From the NCBI GenBank assembly GCA_964423795.1, contig CAYRGC010000022.1:1-15815 (forward strand): a stretch of DNA of 15,815 nucleotides. The letters are read 5' to 3'. Source of the stretch: CAYRGC01 sp964423795. Lineage in GTDB: Bacteria; Patescibacteriota; Gracilibacteria; Peribacterales; Peribacteraceae. Within the stretch, counting starts at the first letter, position 1. Every line of letters starts with the position of its first letter. Made by a program: the position numbers and the translations under genes. The notes beneath the pieces were generated by a model. That model was not told the DNA's origin. It searched no databases and worked only from the letters and a program-made list of their open reading frames with translations. Of the stretch, positions 1 to 5,264 are shown one piece after another.

Positions 1-84
1 GGAAGGGTACAGCTGGCTTTCCTTTCCGCGCTGGTTAGTCAACTATCCTTGGCGTAAAGCGTAAGAGTTGCCTCCGTCGTACGT

Positions 85-113
85 TTGACGTCCTGCGATC
101 CGTCGCGTACACT
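85..113 (+). promoter_or_regulatory. Sigma70-like promoter of rplI
   Basis: A -35 hexamer TTGACG (85-90, 5/6 to consensus) is separated by exactly 17 nt from a -10 hexamer TACACT (108-113, 4/6). Transcription would begin near 120, giving a leader of about 35 nt before the rplI ATG at 155. The same -10 hexamer TACACT recurs in front of gap. I see no supported gene in positions 1-84; that stretch may be the tail or downstream region of a gene outside the window. Confidence 0.6.
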
Positions 114-154
114 GCCTCGGCTTTGGAAAGCCCAGAGCGCGAAACCTCCTCCTC

Positions 155-613
155 ATGGAAGTCCTCCTCCTCCAAGACATCAAAGGCGTCGGGAAGAAGA
201 ACGACCTGCTCGTCGTGGGAGACGGCTTTGCCTTGAACTGCCTCCTCCCGCAGCGCACCGCTCTCGTGGCCACGCCTACGGTCCGTCGCCGCTATGCCGA
301 GCAGATCAAGAAGCGCGCCGTCGAGAAGGAGAACGAGCGCCAGGCCCAGATGGCCGCGGCCTCCGTCCTCTCGGGCAAGATCCTCACCTTCAAGCGCAAG
401 GCCTCCAAGACGGGCAAGCTCTACGCCGGCATCACGGCGGAGAACATCGCGTCCGCTTTCCAGGAGCAGCATGGTCTCGAGTTCAAAGCCGAGGACGTCC
501 TCCTTGAGGAGCACATCAAGGCCGTCGGCACGCACACGGTGCAGGTGAAGGTCGGCGCCGCCGCCCAGGCCGTCACGATCAACGTCGTCAAGGAAGAGGA
601 GAAGGCGGCGTAA
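155..613 (+). CDS. rplI: 50S ribosomal protein bL9
   Basis: This is ribosomal protein bL9 (152 aa), which bridges the large subunit near the L1 stalk and helps reading-frame fidelity. The N-terminal rRNA-binding domain is clear: it opens MEVLLLQDIKGVGKKNDLL and continues with DGFALNCLLPQ, the counterpart of the usual DGYARNFLIP signature. A charged connecting helix follows (about residues 45-75, rich in Lys, Glu and Gln), then the C-terminal domain ending in a Lys/Glu tail. Length is typical of the family (about 148-150 aa). The start at 155 is fixed by the conserved N-terminus. There is no Shine-Dalgarno; the ATG follows a CCTCCTCCTC tract. It has its own promoter and is followed after 9 nt by the kinase gene, so the two are probably co-transcribed, which is not the usual rpsF-ssb-rpsR-rplI arrangement. 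Confidence 0.97.
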   Translation: MEVLLLQDIKGVGKKNDLLVVGDGFALNCLLPQRTALVATPTVRRRYAEQIKKRAVEKENERQAQMAAASVLSGKILTFKRKASKTGKLYAGITAENIASAFQEQHGLEFKAEDVLLEEHIKAVGTHTVQVKVGAAAQAVTINVVKEEEKAA

Positions 614-622
614 TTTCTCTCT

Positions 623-1567
623 ATGGTGCATCCCCCGGAAGGCGAACTGAGGGAGTGGATTCTTGAGCGTTTGCCGGGAATGGAGATTGCTCTCAAGGAC
701 ATGGTCGTTCACGGCCGGATCAAGGATGTCCGCTCCGTCCTCTATGTGGCTTTGGGAAAAGGCGGTCGAGGATTCGTTTCGCGTATCCGCGAACCGCTCG
801 ACGAGATCGGCTATGCCGTCAAGACGCCACGTTACCAATCGGAAAACAGGGAGTGGCTGTTGCGTGAGCGCGCCATGCTGGAACGCGCCGTCTTCGCGCC
901 GCGGGTGCACGTGCTCTCCCCCGCAGCGGACCAGTATCTTCTCATGGATTACGTGCCTGGGGGGACGCTGCGCGACATCGCGGAGGACCTTCGGTCCGTG
1001 ACCCTCAAGACGCGCACGGAAATCGCGCGGAAGTTCGCGGAGGGGCTCGGTTGCCTGCACGAGGAAGGAAAGATCATCCATCGGGACCTGAAGCCGGTCA
1101 ACGTCTTGCTCACGACGGATGGCAATCCGGTGTTCCTCGATTTCGACTTGGCGGTGGATATGTCCCGCGAGGACGAGCATTCGCAGCACTTCGTCGGAAC
1201 GACCGACTTCGCCGCACCCGAGCAGTTCCGGGGGTACACGCATCGCGCGGCGGACGTGTTTTCGCTTGGAATGACGTTCTACGCGTCATTCTTTGCCGGG
1301 ATGAACGATATCGGGGATGCGCTCCAGGACGCCTCCGGTACGCAGTATCCGTACTTCGTGCTTTCCGACGATGAAGCGCAGGGCATCGTCCATGACACGA
1401 TCGATCGCCGCGTGTCCGACCGTTCCTGGAACGATCTCCTCAAGCGCATGCTCGCGGTCGATCGACGCAGGCGCATCAGCGCGCAGGAAGCGGAACGGAC
1501 GCTTCACGGCATGTCTCGATCAGACGGGGAGGAGTACGCCGGCGCGATGAAATCCCTGTTTGCCTGA
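623..1567 (+). CDS. Ser/Thr protein kinase (Hanks type, DFD variant)
   Basis: A eukaryotic-like Ser/Thr protein kinase of 314 aa. Visible subdomains, in order: Gly-rich loop GKGGRGFV (about 45-52), ATP-anchoring Lys67 in YAVK, catalytic loop HRDLKPVNVLL with Asp155 and Asn160, metal-binding DFD (173-175), APE-type motif AAPEQF (197-202), and DVFSLGMTFY (211-220, subdomain IX). The catalytic Lys, Asp, Asn and metal-binding Asp are all present, so activity is expected; the unusual point is DFD where DFG is normal. There is no transmembrane helix, PASTA or other sensor domain, so it should be a soluble cytoplasmic kinase. The first 40 residues are an unrecognised helical extension. It starts 9 nt after rplI, after TTTCTCTCT rather than a Shine-Dalgarno, and is probably transcribed with rplI. 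The substrate is unknown. Confidence 0.9.
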   Translation: MVHPPEGELREWILERLPGMEIALKDMVVHGRIKDVRSVLYVALGKGGRGFVSRIREPLDEIGYAVKTPRYQSENREWLLRERAMLERAVFAPRVHVLSPAADQYLLMDYVPGGTLRDIAEDLRSVTLKTRTEIARKFAEGLGCLHEEGKIIHRDLKPVNVLLTTDGNPVFLDFDLAVDMSREDEHSQHFVGTTDFAAPEQFRGYTHRAADVFSLGMTFYASFFAGMNDIGDALQDASGTQYPYFVLSDDEAQGIVHDTIDRRVSDRSWNDLLKRMLAVDRRRRISAQEAERTLHGMSRSDGEEYAGAMKSLFA

Positions 1568-1595
1568 GCGACGAGCCGGTGACGCCTTACTTGCC

Positions 1596-2063
1596 TTACT
1601 TCAAGGTGGTCGTTTGCCTGCGGAAAGGCGGATCGAAGTGCGCGCGCAGGAGCAGTACCTCGGCGGTCCTGTTGCGTACGCTATGCAGGACGCCCGAAGG
1701 GAACACGCAGGATTCCCCCGCCCGGAGGAGGATTGTTTCATGATGTATCCGCACCTCGGCCGTGCCTTCCAGGATCTCGATCGTCTCCTGTCCGCTGTGC
1801 GTATGGGGATGAGTGTGGCCATCGGGTTCGATCCTCGCGAGGAATGTTTTTCCCTCGTCTCGTTCCATGTCTTCATTGATCAGAACGCCCGCATGAGTCG
1901 TGCCCTGCACGACGTACGGCGACCACGAGGACGGCGAATCGGTCATAAGACCGCGCATCATAGTATTTCCAGAAGTCCAGAACAAGATTTCCCCTGTAAA
2001 AACACTCATGGGAGTACGCGGAAAGGAGCGTCTCTGTGTGCCCTCTTTTTTCAAAGATGACAT
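1596..2063 (-). CDS. Cupin-domain protein
   Basis: A small single-domain cupin (155 aa from the first ATG). Cupin motif 1 fits exactly as HTHSGQE followed by six residues and Gly (His87, His89, Glu93, Gly100). Motif 2 is GESCVFPSGVLHSVRN (Gly116, Pro122, Gly124, His127, Asn131). Together these supply a full metal site of His87, His89, Glu93 and His127. Single-domain cupins of this kind include metal-dependent isomerases, dioxygenases and small-molecule sensors, and the sequence does not say which. The start is uncertain: Met19 (2009) and Met36 (1958) are alternatives, and the first 35 residues are not part of the barrel. It converges on the kinase gene with a 28-nt gap and diverges from the orphan gene at 2204. 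Upstream DNA is AT-rich, with TATTAT at 2081-2086 as a possible -10 element. Confidence 0.85.
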   Translation of the reverse strand: MSSLKKEGTQRRSFPRTPMSVFTGEILFWTSGNTMMRGLMTDSPSSWSPYVVQGTTHAGVLINEDMERDEGKTFLARIEPDGHTHPHTHSGQETIEILEGTAEVRIHHETILLRAGESCVFPSGVLHSVRNRTAEVLLLRAHFDPPFRRQTTTLK

Positions 2064-2085
2064 TAAGTGAGAAATTTGTTATAAT
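2057..2085 (+). promoter_or_regulatory. Near-consensus extended -10 promoter
   Basis: A -35 hexamer ATGACA (2057-2062, 5/6) is followed after 17 nt by a perfect -10 TATAAT (2080-2085) preceded by the extended element TGT (2077-2079). It points to the orphan gene at 2204 and would give a leader of roughly 110 nt. It overlaps the 5' end of the cupin gene, so transcription of the two divergent genes may interfere. Confidence 0.7.
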
Positions 2086-2113
2086 ATAAATTACATACAT
2101 GTTTCTTCACGTA

Positions 2114-2143
2114 GAAGGGACATTCGACACAATCCGTATGTAG
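2114..2143 (+). repeat. Imperfect 30-bp direct repeat, left copy
   Basis: This matches 20 of 30 positions with 2760-2789 in the same orientation. The shared core is CACAATC, followed by a GTA and a TAG two bases further on. It lies in the leader of the orphan gene at 2204, and the partner lies after that gene. The minus-strand reading of both copies contains a Leu-x-Thr-Asp-Cys stretch, so they could instead be remnants of a small Cys-containing peptide. Confidence 0.35.
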
Positions 2144-2203
2144 CCTCGCATTCGTGCAGGCGTCGAGATCCTTCACATAGCGGAGAACATTCAGGAGTAT
2201 CGC

Positions 2204-2683
2204 ATGAAGCTTAGGACCATTGGTTACGAGGGTTTTCACGGTTACAACGGTCAGATTGTCTACGTTGTCGATGGGAATGACGTGTACTTCACTGGCATTG
2301 GTGCCGCAGTCCACGCCACTACCACGATTAACGCAGCCGAAGCCGTCATCGAAGGTATCTGCCGTGATCTGGGTAGGCCGTGGCATGACCTGACGTTTTA
2401 CGACGTCCAGACACGCTATGGCTATCAAGGTCGTCCGGAAGGGTGGTATCTGATCGATCGTCTTGAGGTAGAGGCGCGCGAAACTGGTCTTTATGTCGAC
2501 GAATGGATTCCTGTTGCGCACTGTCTGCTGCCGAGGCGTTTCGATCTCCTCATGCCCTTCACGGAACACGATCGGAAAAACCTGGCCAAGCTCCAAGAAG
2601 AAGCCAAATATGAAGCGGAACAGCGGCCTTTGCCCGGTGTCCCCGCTCATATCATCGCCCTCTTCAAGAGCTTCATCGATTAG
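2204..2683 (+). CDS. Hypothetical protein (159 aa)
   Basis: I do not recognise this protein. It begins MKLRTIGYEGFHGYNGQIVY, is rich in aromatic residues (GYNGQIVYVVDGNDVYFTG, then YDVQTRYGYQG), and looks like a compact alpha/beta fold with a charged helix near the end (about residues 120-140). There is no signal peptide or membrane segment. It differs from its neighbours in having a true Shine-Dalgarno (AGGAG at 2193-2197, 6 nt before ATG), a near-consensus promoter and AT-rich surroundings, which suggests recent acquisition. It is an isolated gene, with a perfect GC-rich hairpin just after the stop and a tRNA gene about 130 nt beyond. Confidence 0.75.
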   Translation: MKLRTIGYEGFHGYNGQIVYVVDGNDVYFTGIGAAVHATTTINAAEAVIEGICRDLGRPWHDLTFYDVQTRYGYQGRPEGWYLIDRLEVEARETGLYVDEWIPVAHCLLPRRFDLLMPFTEHDRKNLAKLQEEAKYEAEQRPLPGVPAHIIALFKSFID

Positions 2684-2701
2684 CCCTACAGGTTTTCCGC
2701 T

Positions 2702-2729
2702 AAACCGGGCAGCACTTGCTGCCCGGTTT
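2702..2729 (+). terminator. Perfect 12-bp hairpin after the 2204 gene
   Basis: The arms AAACCGGGCAGC (2702-2713) and GCTGCCCGGTTT (2718-2729) pair perfectly around the loop ACTT. It starts 18 nt after the stop codon, the right place for a terminator, but no T-run follows on either strand, so intrinsic termination is likely but unproven. Confidence 0.55.
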
Positions 2730-2759
2730 GGAGATTCGCATTAAAACCTACATTGTCTT

Positions 2760-2789
2760 CAAGGGTAACTTTGCACAATCAGTACATAG
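2760..2789 (+). repeat. Imperfect 30-bp direct repeat, right copy
   Basis: Partner of 2114-2143 (20/30 identical). With the left copy it brackets the 2204 gene and its hairpin, and it ends 23 nt before the CCA end of the tRNA gene. Confidence 0.35.
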
Positions 2790-2811
2790 TTTTGAAGTGT
2801 CCCGATGTGCG

Positions 2812-2888
2812 TGGTGGGCCAGGGGGGATTTGAACCACCGACCGCAGGTTTATAAGTCCTGTGCTCTAACCAACTGAGCTACTGGCCC
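2812..2888 (-). tRNA. tRNA-Ile(UAU), predicted to read AUA
   Basis: A complete 77-nt cloverleaf with encoded CCA. The acceptor stem GGGCCAG/CTGGCCC pairs 7/7 and the discriminator is A. The D-arm is GCTC/GAGC with a 9-nt loop containing GG. The T-loop is TTCAAAT. The anticodon loop is CTTATAA, with anticodon TAT at 2854-2852 on the minus strand. The loop differs from that of typical tRNA-Ile2 (CTCATAA, with lysidine-modified CAU) only at position 34. Two stems carry a mismatch: A-A at the base of the anticodon loop and T-C in the T-stem. UAU pairs directly with AUA, so this tRNA would not need lysidine for Ile identity. A promoter lies at 2993-3021, and the leader contains a strong hairpin. 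Confidence 0.9.
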
Positions 2889-2902
2889 ACGCGCTGATGC
2901 TA

Positions 2903-2930
2903 GCACTGAGGCGCCCCGCGCCGTCAGTGC
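2903..2930 (-). other. GC-rich hairpin in the tRNA 5' leader
   Basis: GCACTGA and TCAGTGC enclose a second perfect stem, GGCGC/GCGCC, around a CCC loop, with one unpaired base on one side. It lies between the tRNA promoter and the mature tRNA 5' end, 15 nt from the latter. It could be a recQ terminator (no T-run is seen) or a folded pre-tRNA leader near the RNase P cut. Confidence 0.45.
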
Positions 2931-2992
2931 CGGGCTATGCGGGGGGCCGAGCGCGGAAACAGGATGTTCACGGAAAAGCGAATTCGCTCTTT

Positions 2993-3021
2993 AGTATACG
3001 CCAAAATGCTTTTTCTCTCAA
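2993..3021 (-). promoter_or_regulatory. Sigma70-like promoter of the tRNA gene
   Basis: On the minus strand TTGAGA (3021-3016, 5/6) lies 17 nt from TATACT (2998-2993, 5/6). It sits immediately downstream of the recQ stop codon and about 105 nt upstream of the mature tRNA 5' end, so the tRNA probably has its own transcript with a leader of about 100 nt. Confidence 0.65.
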
Positions 3022-3025
3022 TTCC

Positions 3026-4546
3026 TTATACGAACGCCTCCTCCTCTTTGAGGATTTCCAGAAGCAGGTCCTGCGTGGGTTCGGGGTGCGTTGCGTACCG
3101 CTTCATGCCCTGAAGGGCATGCTCTCCGAGGCGCCGGCGGATCGCCAAGACCTCCGTCGCCATTCTTTCCTCCGCCGAGCCGTCCGCGAAAGGCTGTACC
3201 GCGAACATTTCCCCGTTCTGCCGGATGACTCCCACCTGCTCCAAGACCGTCAACGCGGCGTTGACCATGGAATCGTGCTCCTGCGGTATCGCCGCTCTCC
3301 CGACAAACCGATGGCCCCGGAGGAAGCGCTTGCGTAGCGCGAAAAGATTCACTCGCCCCTGATCTCCGATGCGAAGCGGCGATTTCTGCACCATTTCGGT
3401 CAGGATACGATGAACGGCGTGAACGAAATTCATGCCCGGAAGACGCTCTTCCAGGAAATGCTCGTGCAATCCGGCATCCTTTTGATCGTATAAGAGAGCG
3501 CAATGGGCATCGTCCCCGTCGCGCCCGGCGCGGCCCGTTTCCTGAAGATACGCGAGAACGCTTCCCGGCATGTCCCGATGGATGACGAGTCGGACGTTGG
3601 GTTTATCCACGCCCATGCCGAACGCGTTGGTCGCCGCGATGATACTCGGTTCGTCCCGAAAGAACGCAAGCTCCTTCTCGCGTCGCTCATCCTTGCTCAT
3701 GCCGCCGTGATAGGCGATGCCGGGCACATCGTTCAGCGAGAGTTCCTGTTGGATCTTCACGGTGTCCGCCTGTCGACCGCAGTAGATGATCGCCGCATCG
3801 TCCTCGTAGACGGAATATCGGTGCAGCAGATCGAAAATCGCATCCATCTTCTGCTTCTTTCCCTCGACCGGCAGGACGGAATACCGCAAGTTCGGCCGAT
3901 GGGGATCTTCTTCATGCCGGAAGGGATCGTTCAGACTGAGCGCTTCGCGGATGTCCTTGTCCACGAGGGCGCTCGCGGTTGCCGTGAACGCGGACATGGC
4001 GGAAGCGTCGATTTCCCTGCGTGCGATGCCGATATTTCTGTATTCGGGGCGGAAATCACGCCCCCATGTACTGACGCAGTGGGCTTCGTCCACCACGATT
4101 CTCGGTATGGAAGCCCTTTTGAGCGCTTCCATGTTCCTTGTCGTCATCAGCTGCTCCGGCGAGGCGAAAAGCAGGGCATACTCTTTCCGTTCAAGCGCCT
4201 GGAGCGTCTCTTCCGTGTCGGTCTGGGAATGCAGTTCTCCGCAGGGAATGCCGAGCGCCCGCAGCTTGAGAACCTGCTCGCTCATGAGGGCGATGAGGGG
4301 CGAGACGACGAGCGTCGTGTCGCCGCGCTTCTCCATGAGCGCGGGCAGCTGGAACATCAGGGATTTGCCGCTGCCCGTCGGCGAATAGTGCAAGATATCC
4401 CTTCCCTGCAGAGCCGCTCGGACGTTCTCGCTTTGACCTCGCAAAAACGATTCATGCCCGAAAACCTCTCGGAGCACCCGTTGGGGCGACTCGGTGTCAC
4501 TCTTGTGCCCGAGCCAGTTTTGCGCCTTCGAATGCCGAATATCCAT
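3026..4546 (-). CDS. recQ: ATP-dependent DNA helicase RecQ, short form
   Basis: A RecQ-family 3'-5' DNA helicase, 506 aa, acting in recombination and repair. Visible motifs: motif 0 region FLRGQSENVRAAL (about 34-46), Walker A SPTGSGKS (55-62), DEAH box VVDEAHCVSTWGRDFRPEY (151-169, containing the RecQ aromatic-rich loop), TATA of motif III (188-191), motif IV IIYCGR (253-258), motif V ATNAFGMGVDKP (305-316) and motif VI QETGRAGRDG (335-344). Family enzymes of E. coli type are about 610 aa with a four-Cys zinc subdomain and an HRDC domain. Here the zinc cysteines are absent after motif VI and the remaining ~160 residues look winged-helix-like at most. The start follows GCACGCC; a weak -10-like TATGGT (4560-4555) is so close that a leaderless mRNA is possible. 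Confidence 0.95.
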   Translation of the reverse strand: MDIRHSKAQNWLGHKSDTESPQRVLREVFGHESFLRGQSENVRAALQGRDILHYSPTGSGKSLMFQLPALMEKRGDTTLVVSPLIALMSEQVLKLRALGIPCGELHSQTDTEETLQALERKEYALLFASPEQLMTTRNMEALKRASIPRIVVDEAHCVSTWGRDFRPEYRNIGIARREIDASAMSAFTATASALVDKDIREALSLNDPFRHEEDPHRPNLRYSVLPVEGKKQKMDAIFDLLHRYSVYEDDAAIIYCGRQADTVKIQQELSLNDVPGIAYHGGMSKDERREKELAFFRDEPSIIAATNAFGMGVDKPNVRLVIHRDMPGSVLAYLQETGRAGRDGDDAHCALLYDQKDAGLHEHFLEERLPGMNFVHAVHRILTEMVQKSPLRIGDQGRVNLFALRKRFLRGHRFVGRAAIPQEHDSMVNAALTVLEQVGVIRQNGEMFAVQPFADGSAEERMATEVLAIRRRLGEHALQGMKRYATHPEPTQDLLLEILKEEEAFV

Positions 4547-4580
4547 GGCGTGCTACCATACAGGCAGAACGCCGGACTGC

Positions 4581-4611
4581 AAGAAAACGGGGCCGCCCCG
4601 GCGCCCCGTTT
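4581..4611 (-). terminator. Intrinsic terminator of the small membrane-protein gene
   Basis: Read on the minus strand, AAACGGGGC (4611-4603) and GCCCCGTTT (4593-4585) form a 9-bp stem with a GC-rich loop, and TTTTCTT follows on the same strand. It starts 18 nt after the stop of the 58-aa gene and isolates it from recQ. Confidence 0.75.
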
Positions 4612-4628
4612 CCCCGCGAAGGGCGAGG

Positions 4629-4805
4629 TTATTGGTTCCCCCCGGTCCCCAGGTTCACGTCGATGCCCGTCGTGCCGCCGCCCGAGGGGGCCGGAACGCC
4701 TGCGCCGCGGAACATCTGGACCGCGAAGTATCCGATCACGAGCACCGCGATGATGGCGACGATCGCGACGACCGCGTTCATGCCGCTCGAACTGTTGTCT
4801 GCCAT
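4629..4805 (-). CDS. Small single-pass membrane protein (58 aa)
   Basis: A short protein MADNSSSGMNAVVAIVAIIA with one hydrophobic helix (about residues 9-30, AVVAIVAIIAVLVIGYFAVQM) and a Gly/Thr-rich tail ending in GIDVNLGTGGNQ. I do not recognise a named family; the layout suggests a membrane-anchored peptide with the tail outside or in the periplasm-like space. The start at 4805 is chosen because the upstream 19 codons are Pro/Leu-rich and unlike a membrane N-terminus, and because the ATG follows the pyrimidine tract typical of this window. It is transcribed away from the glsB-like gene at 4907 and ends with an intrinsic terminator. Confidence 0.65.
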   Translation of the reverse strand: MADNSSSGMNAVVAIVAIIAVLVIGYFAVQMFRGAGVPAPSGGGTTGIDVNLGTGGNQ

Positions 4806-4906
4806 GGGATGTGAGGAAAAAAGAGGAGGTAAAGATGGGAGACGTCCTGCGTCTACTCCCATGCAGAAGACGAATGTCTTCCCCCTCTCTTTCCCCCTTT
4901 TCTCCT

Positions 4907-5152
4907 ATGGAAATCGTCTGGTTCCTCCTTATCGGCCTCATTGCCGGCTGGATCGCCGACATGCTCGTGAAGGGCGTCGGATTCGGCGTCGTGGGCGACA
5001 TGGTCGTCGGTTGCGTCGGCGCGCTCATCGGCGGCTATCTCTTCCGCGTGCTCGGCATCGGCACCTACGGACTCCTTGGCAGCATCATCGCGGCCGTCGT
5101 GGGCGCGGTGATCTTCCTCTGGATCCTCAAGGCGATCTCGAGGAAACGGTGA
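4907..5152 (+). CDS. GlsB/YeaQ/YmgE family membrane protein
   Basis: An 81-aa membrane protein of the transglycosylase-associated (GlsB/YeaQ/YmgE) family. It opens MEIVWFLLIGLIAGWIADML, the family signature of a hydrophobic helix with the GLIAGW motif. A second helix follows with GVVGDMVVGCVGALIGGYLF, then a third, GLLGSIIAAVVGAVIFLWIL, and a basic end KAISRKR. Family members are small stress-associated inner-membrane proteins of unclear mechanism. I prefer the ATG at 4907 because family members start there and the pyrimidine tract CCTTTTCTCCT precedes it. An upstream in-frame ATG at 4835, with a GAGGAGGT element, would add 24 non-conserved residues. A REP-like hairpin separates it from the convergent cca gene. 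Confidence 0.88.
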   Translation: MEIVWFLLIGLIAGWIADMLVKGVGFGVVGDMVVGCVGALIGGYLFRVLGIGTYGLLGSIIAAVVGAVIFLWILKAISRKR

Positions 5153-5184
5153 CCATGAAACCTCTACGGGGAAACCTATACGGG

Positions 5185-5257
5185 TGTCATCCTGAGCGTA
5201 GTCGAAGGACGACACCCGTTGTCTATGGTTCGTCCCTCGTCTTTGCTCGGGATGACA
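5185..5257 (+). repeat. REP-like long inverted repeat between convergent genes
   Basis: Arms 5185-5215 and 5227-5257 are about 31 nt each and match at roughly 25 positions when one is reverse-complemented (for example GTCATCCTGAG against GTCATCCCGAG). The loop is 11 nt. The core with TCGAAGGA and CATCCTGAGC resembles a palindromic repeat common in bacterial intergenic regions. It lies between the stops of the GlsB-like gene and cca and could terminate transcription from both sides. Confidence 0.75.
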
Positions 5258-5264
5258 ACGGTTT

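Noticed and set aside
35..1243. A 402-codon open frame on the minus strand
   Set aside because: It lies antisense to rplI and the kinase, is Arg/Asp/Leu-rich in the way that GC-rich antisense frames are, and shows no domain.
2852..2854. Reading the tRNA as tRNA-Met or tRNA-Ile2 with CAU
   Set aside because: The loop reads CTTATAA on the coding strand, so position 34 is T, not C, and the anticodon is UAU.
3503..4753. A 416-codon open frame on the plus strand
   Set aside because: It is antisense to recQ, whose helicase motifs are unmistakable.
4835..4906. Upstream start for the GlsB-like gene at 4835 with GAGGAGGT
   Set aside because: The added residues are not conserved in the family. The purine run is the complement of the pyrimidine leader of the divergent gene, so it may be coincidental. 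It stays possible.
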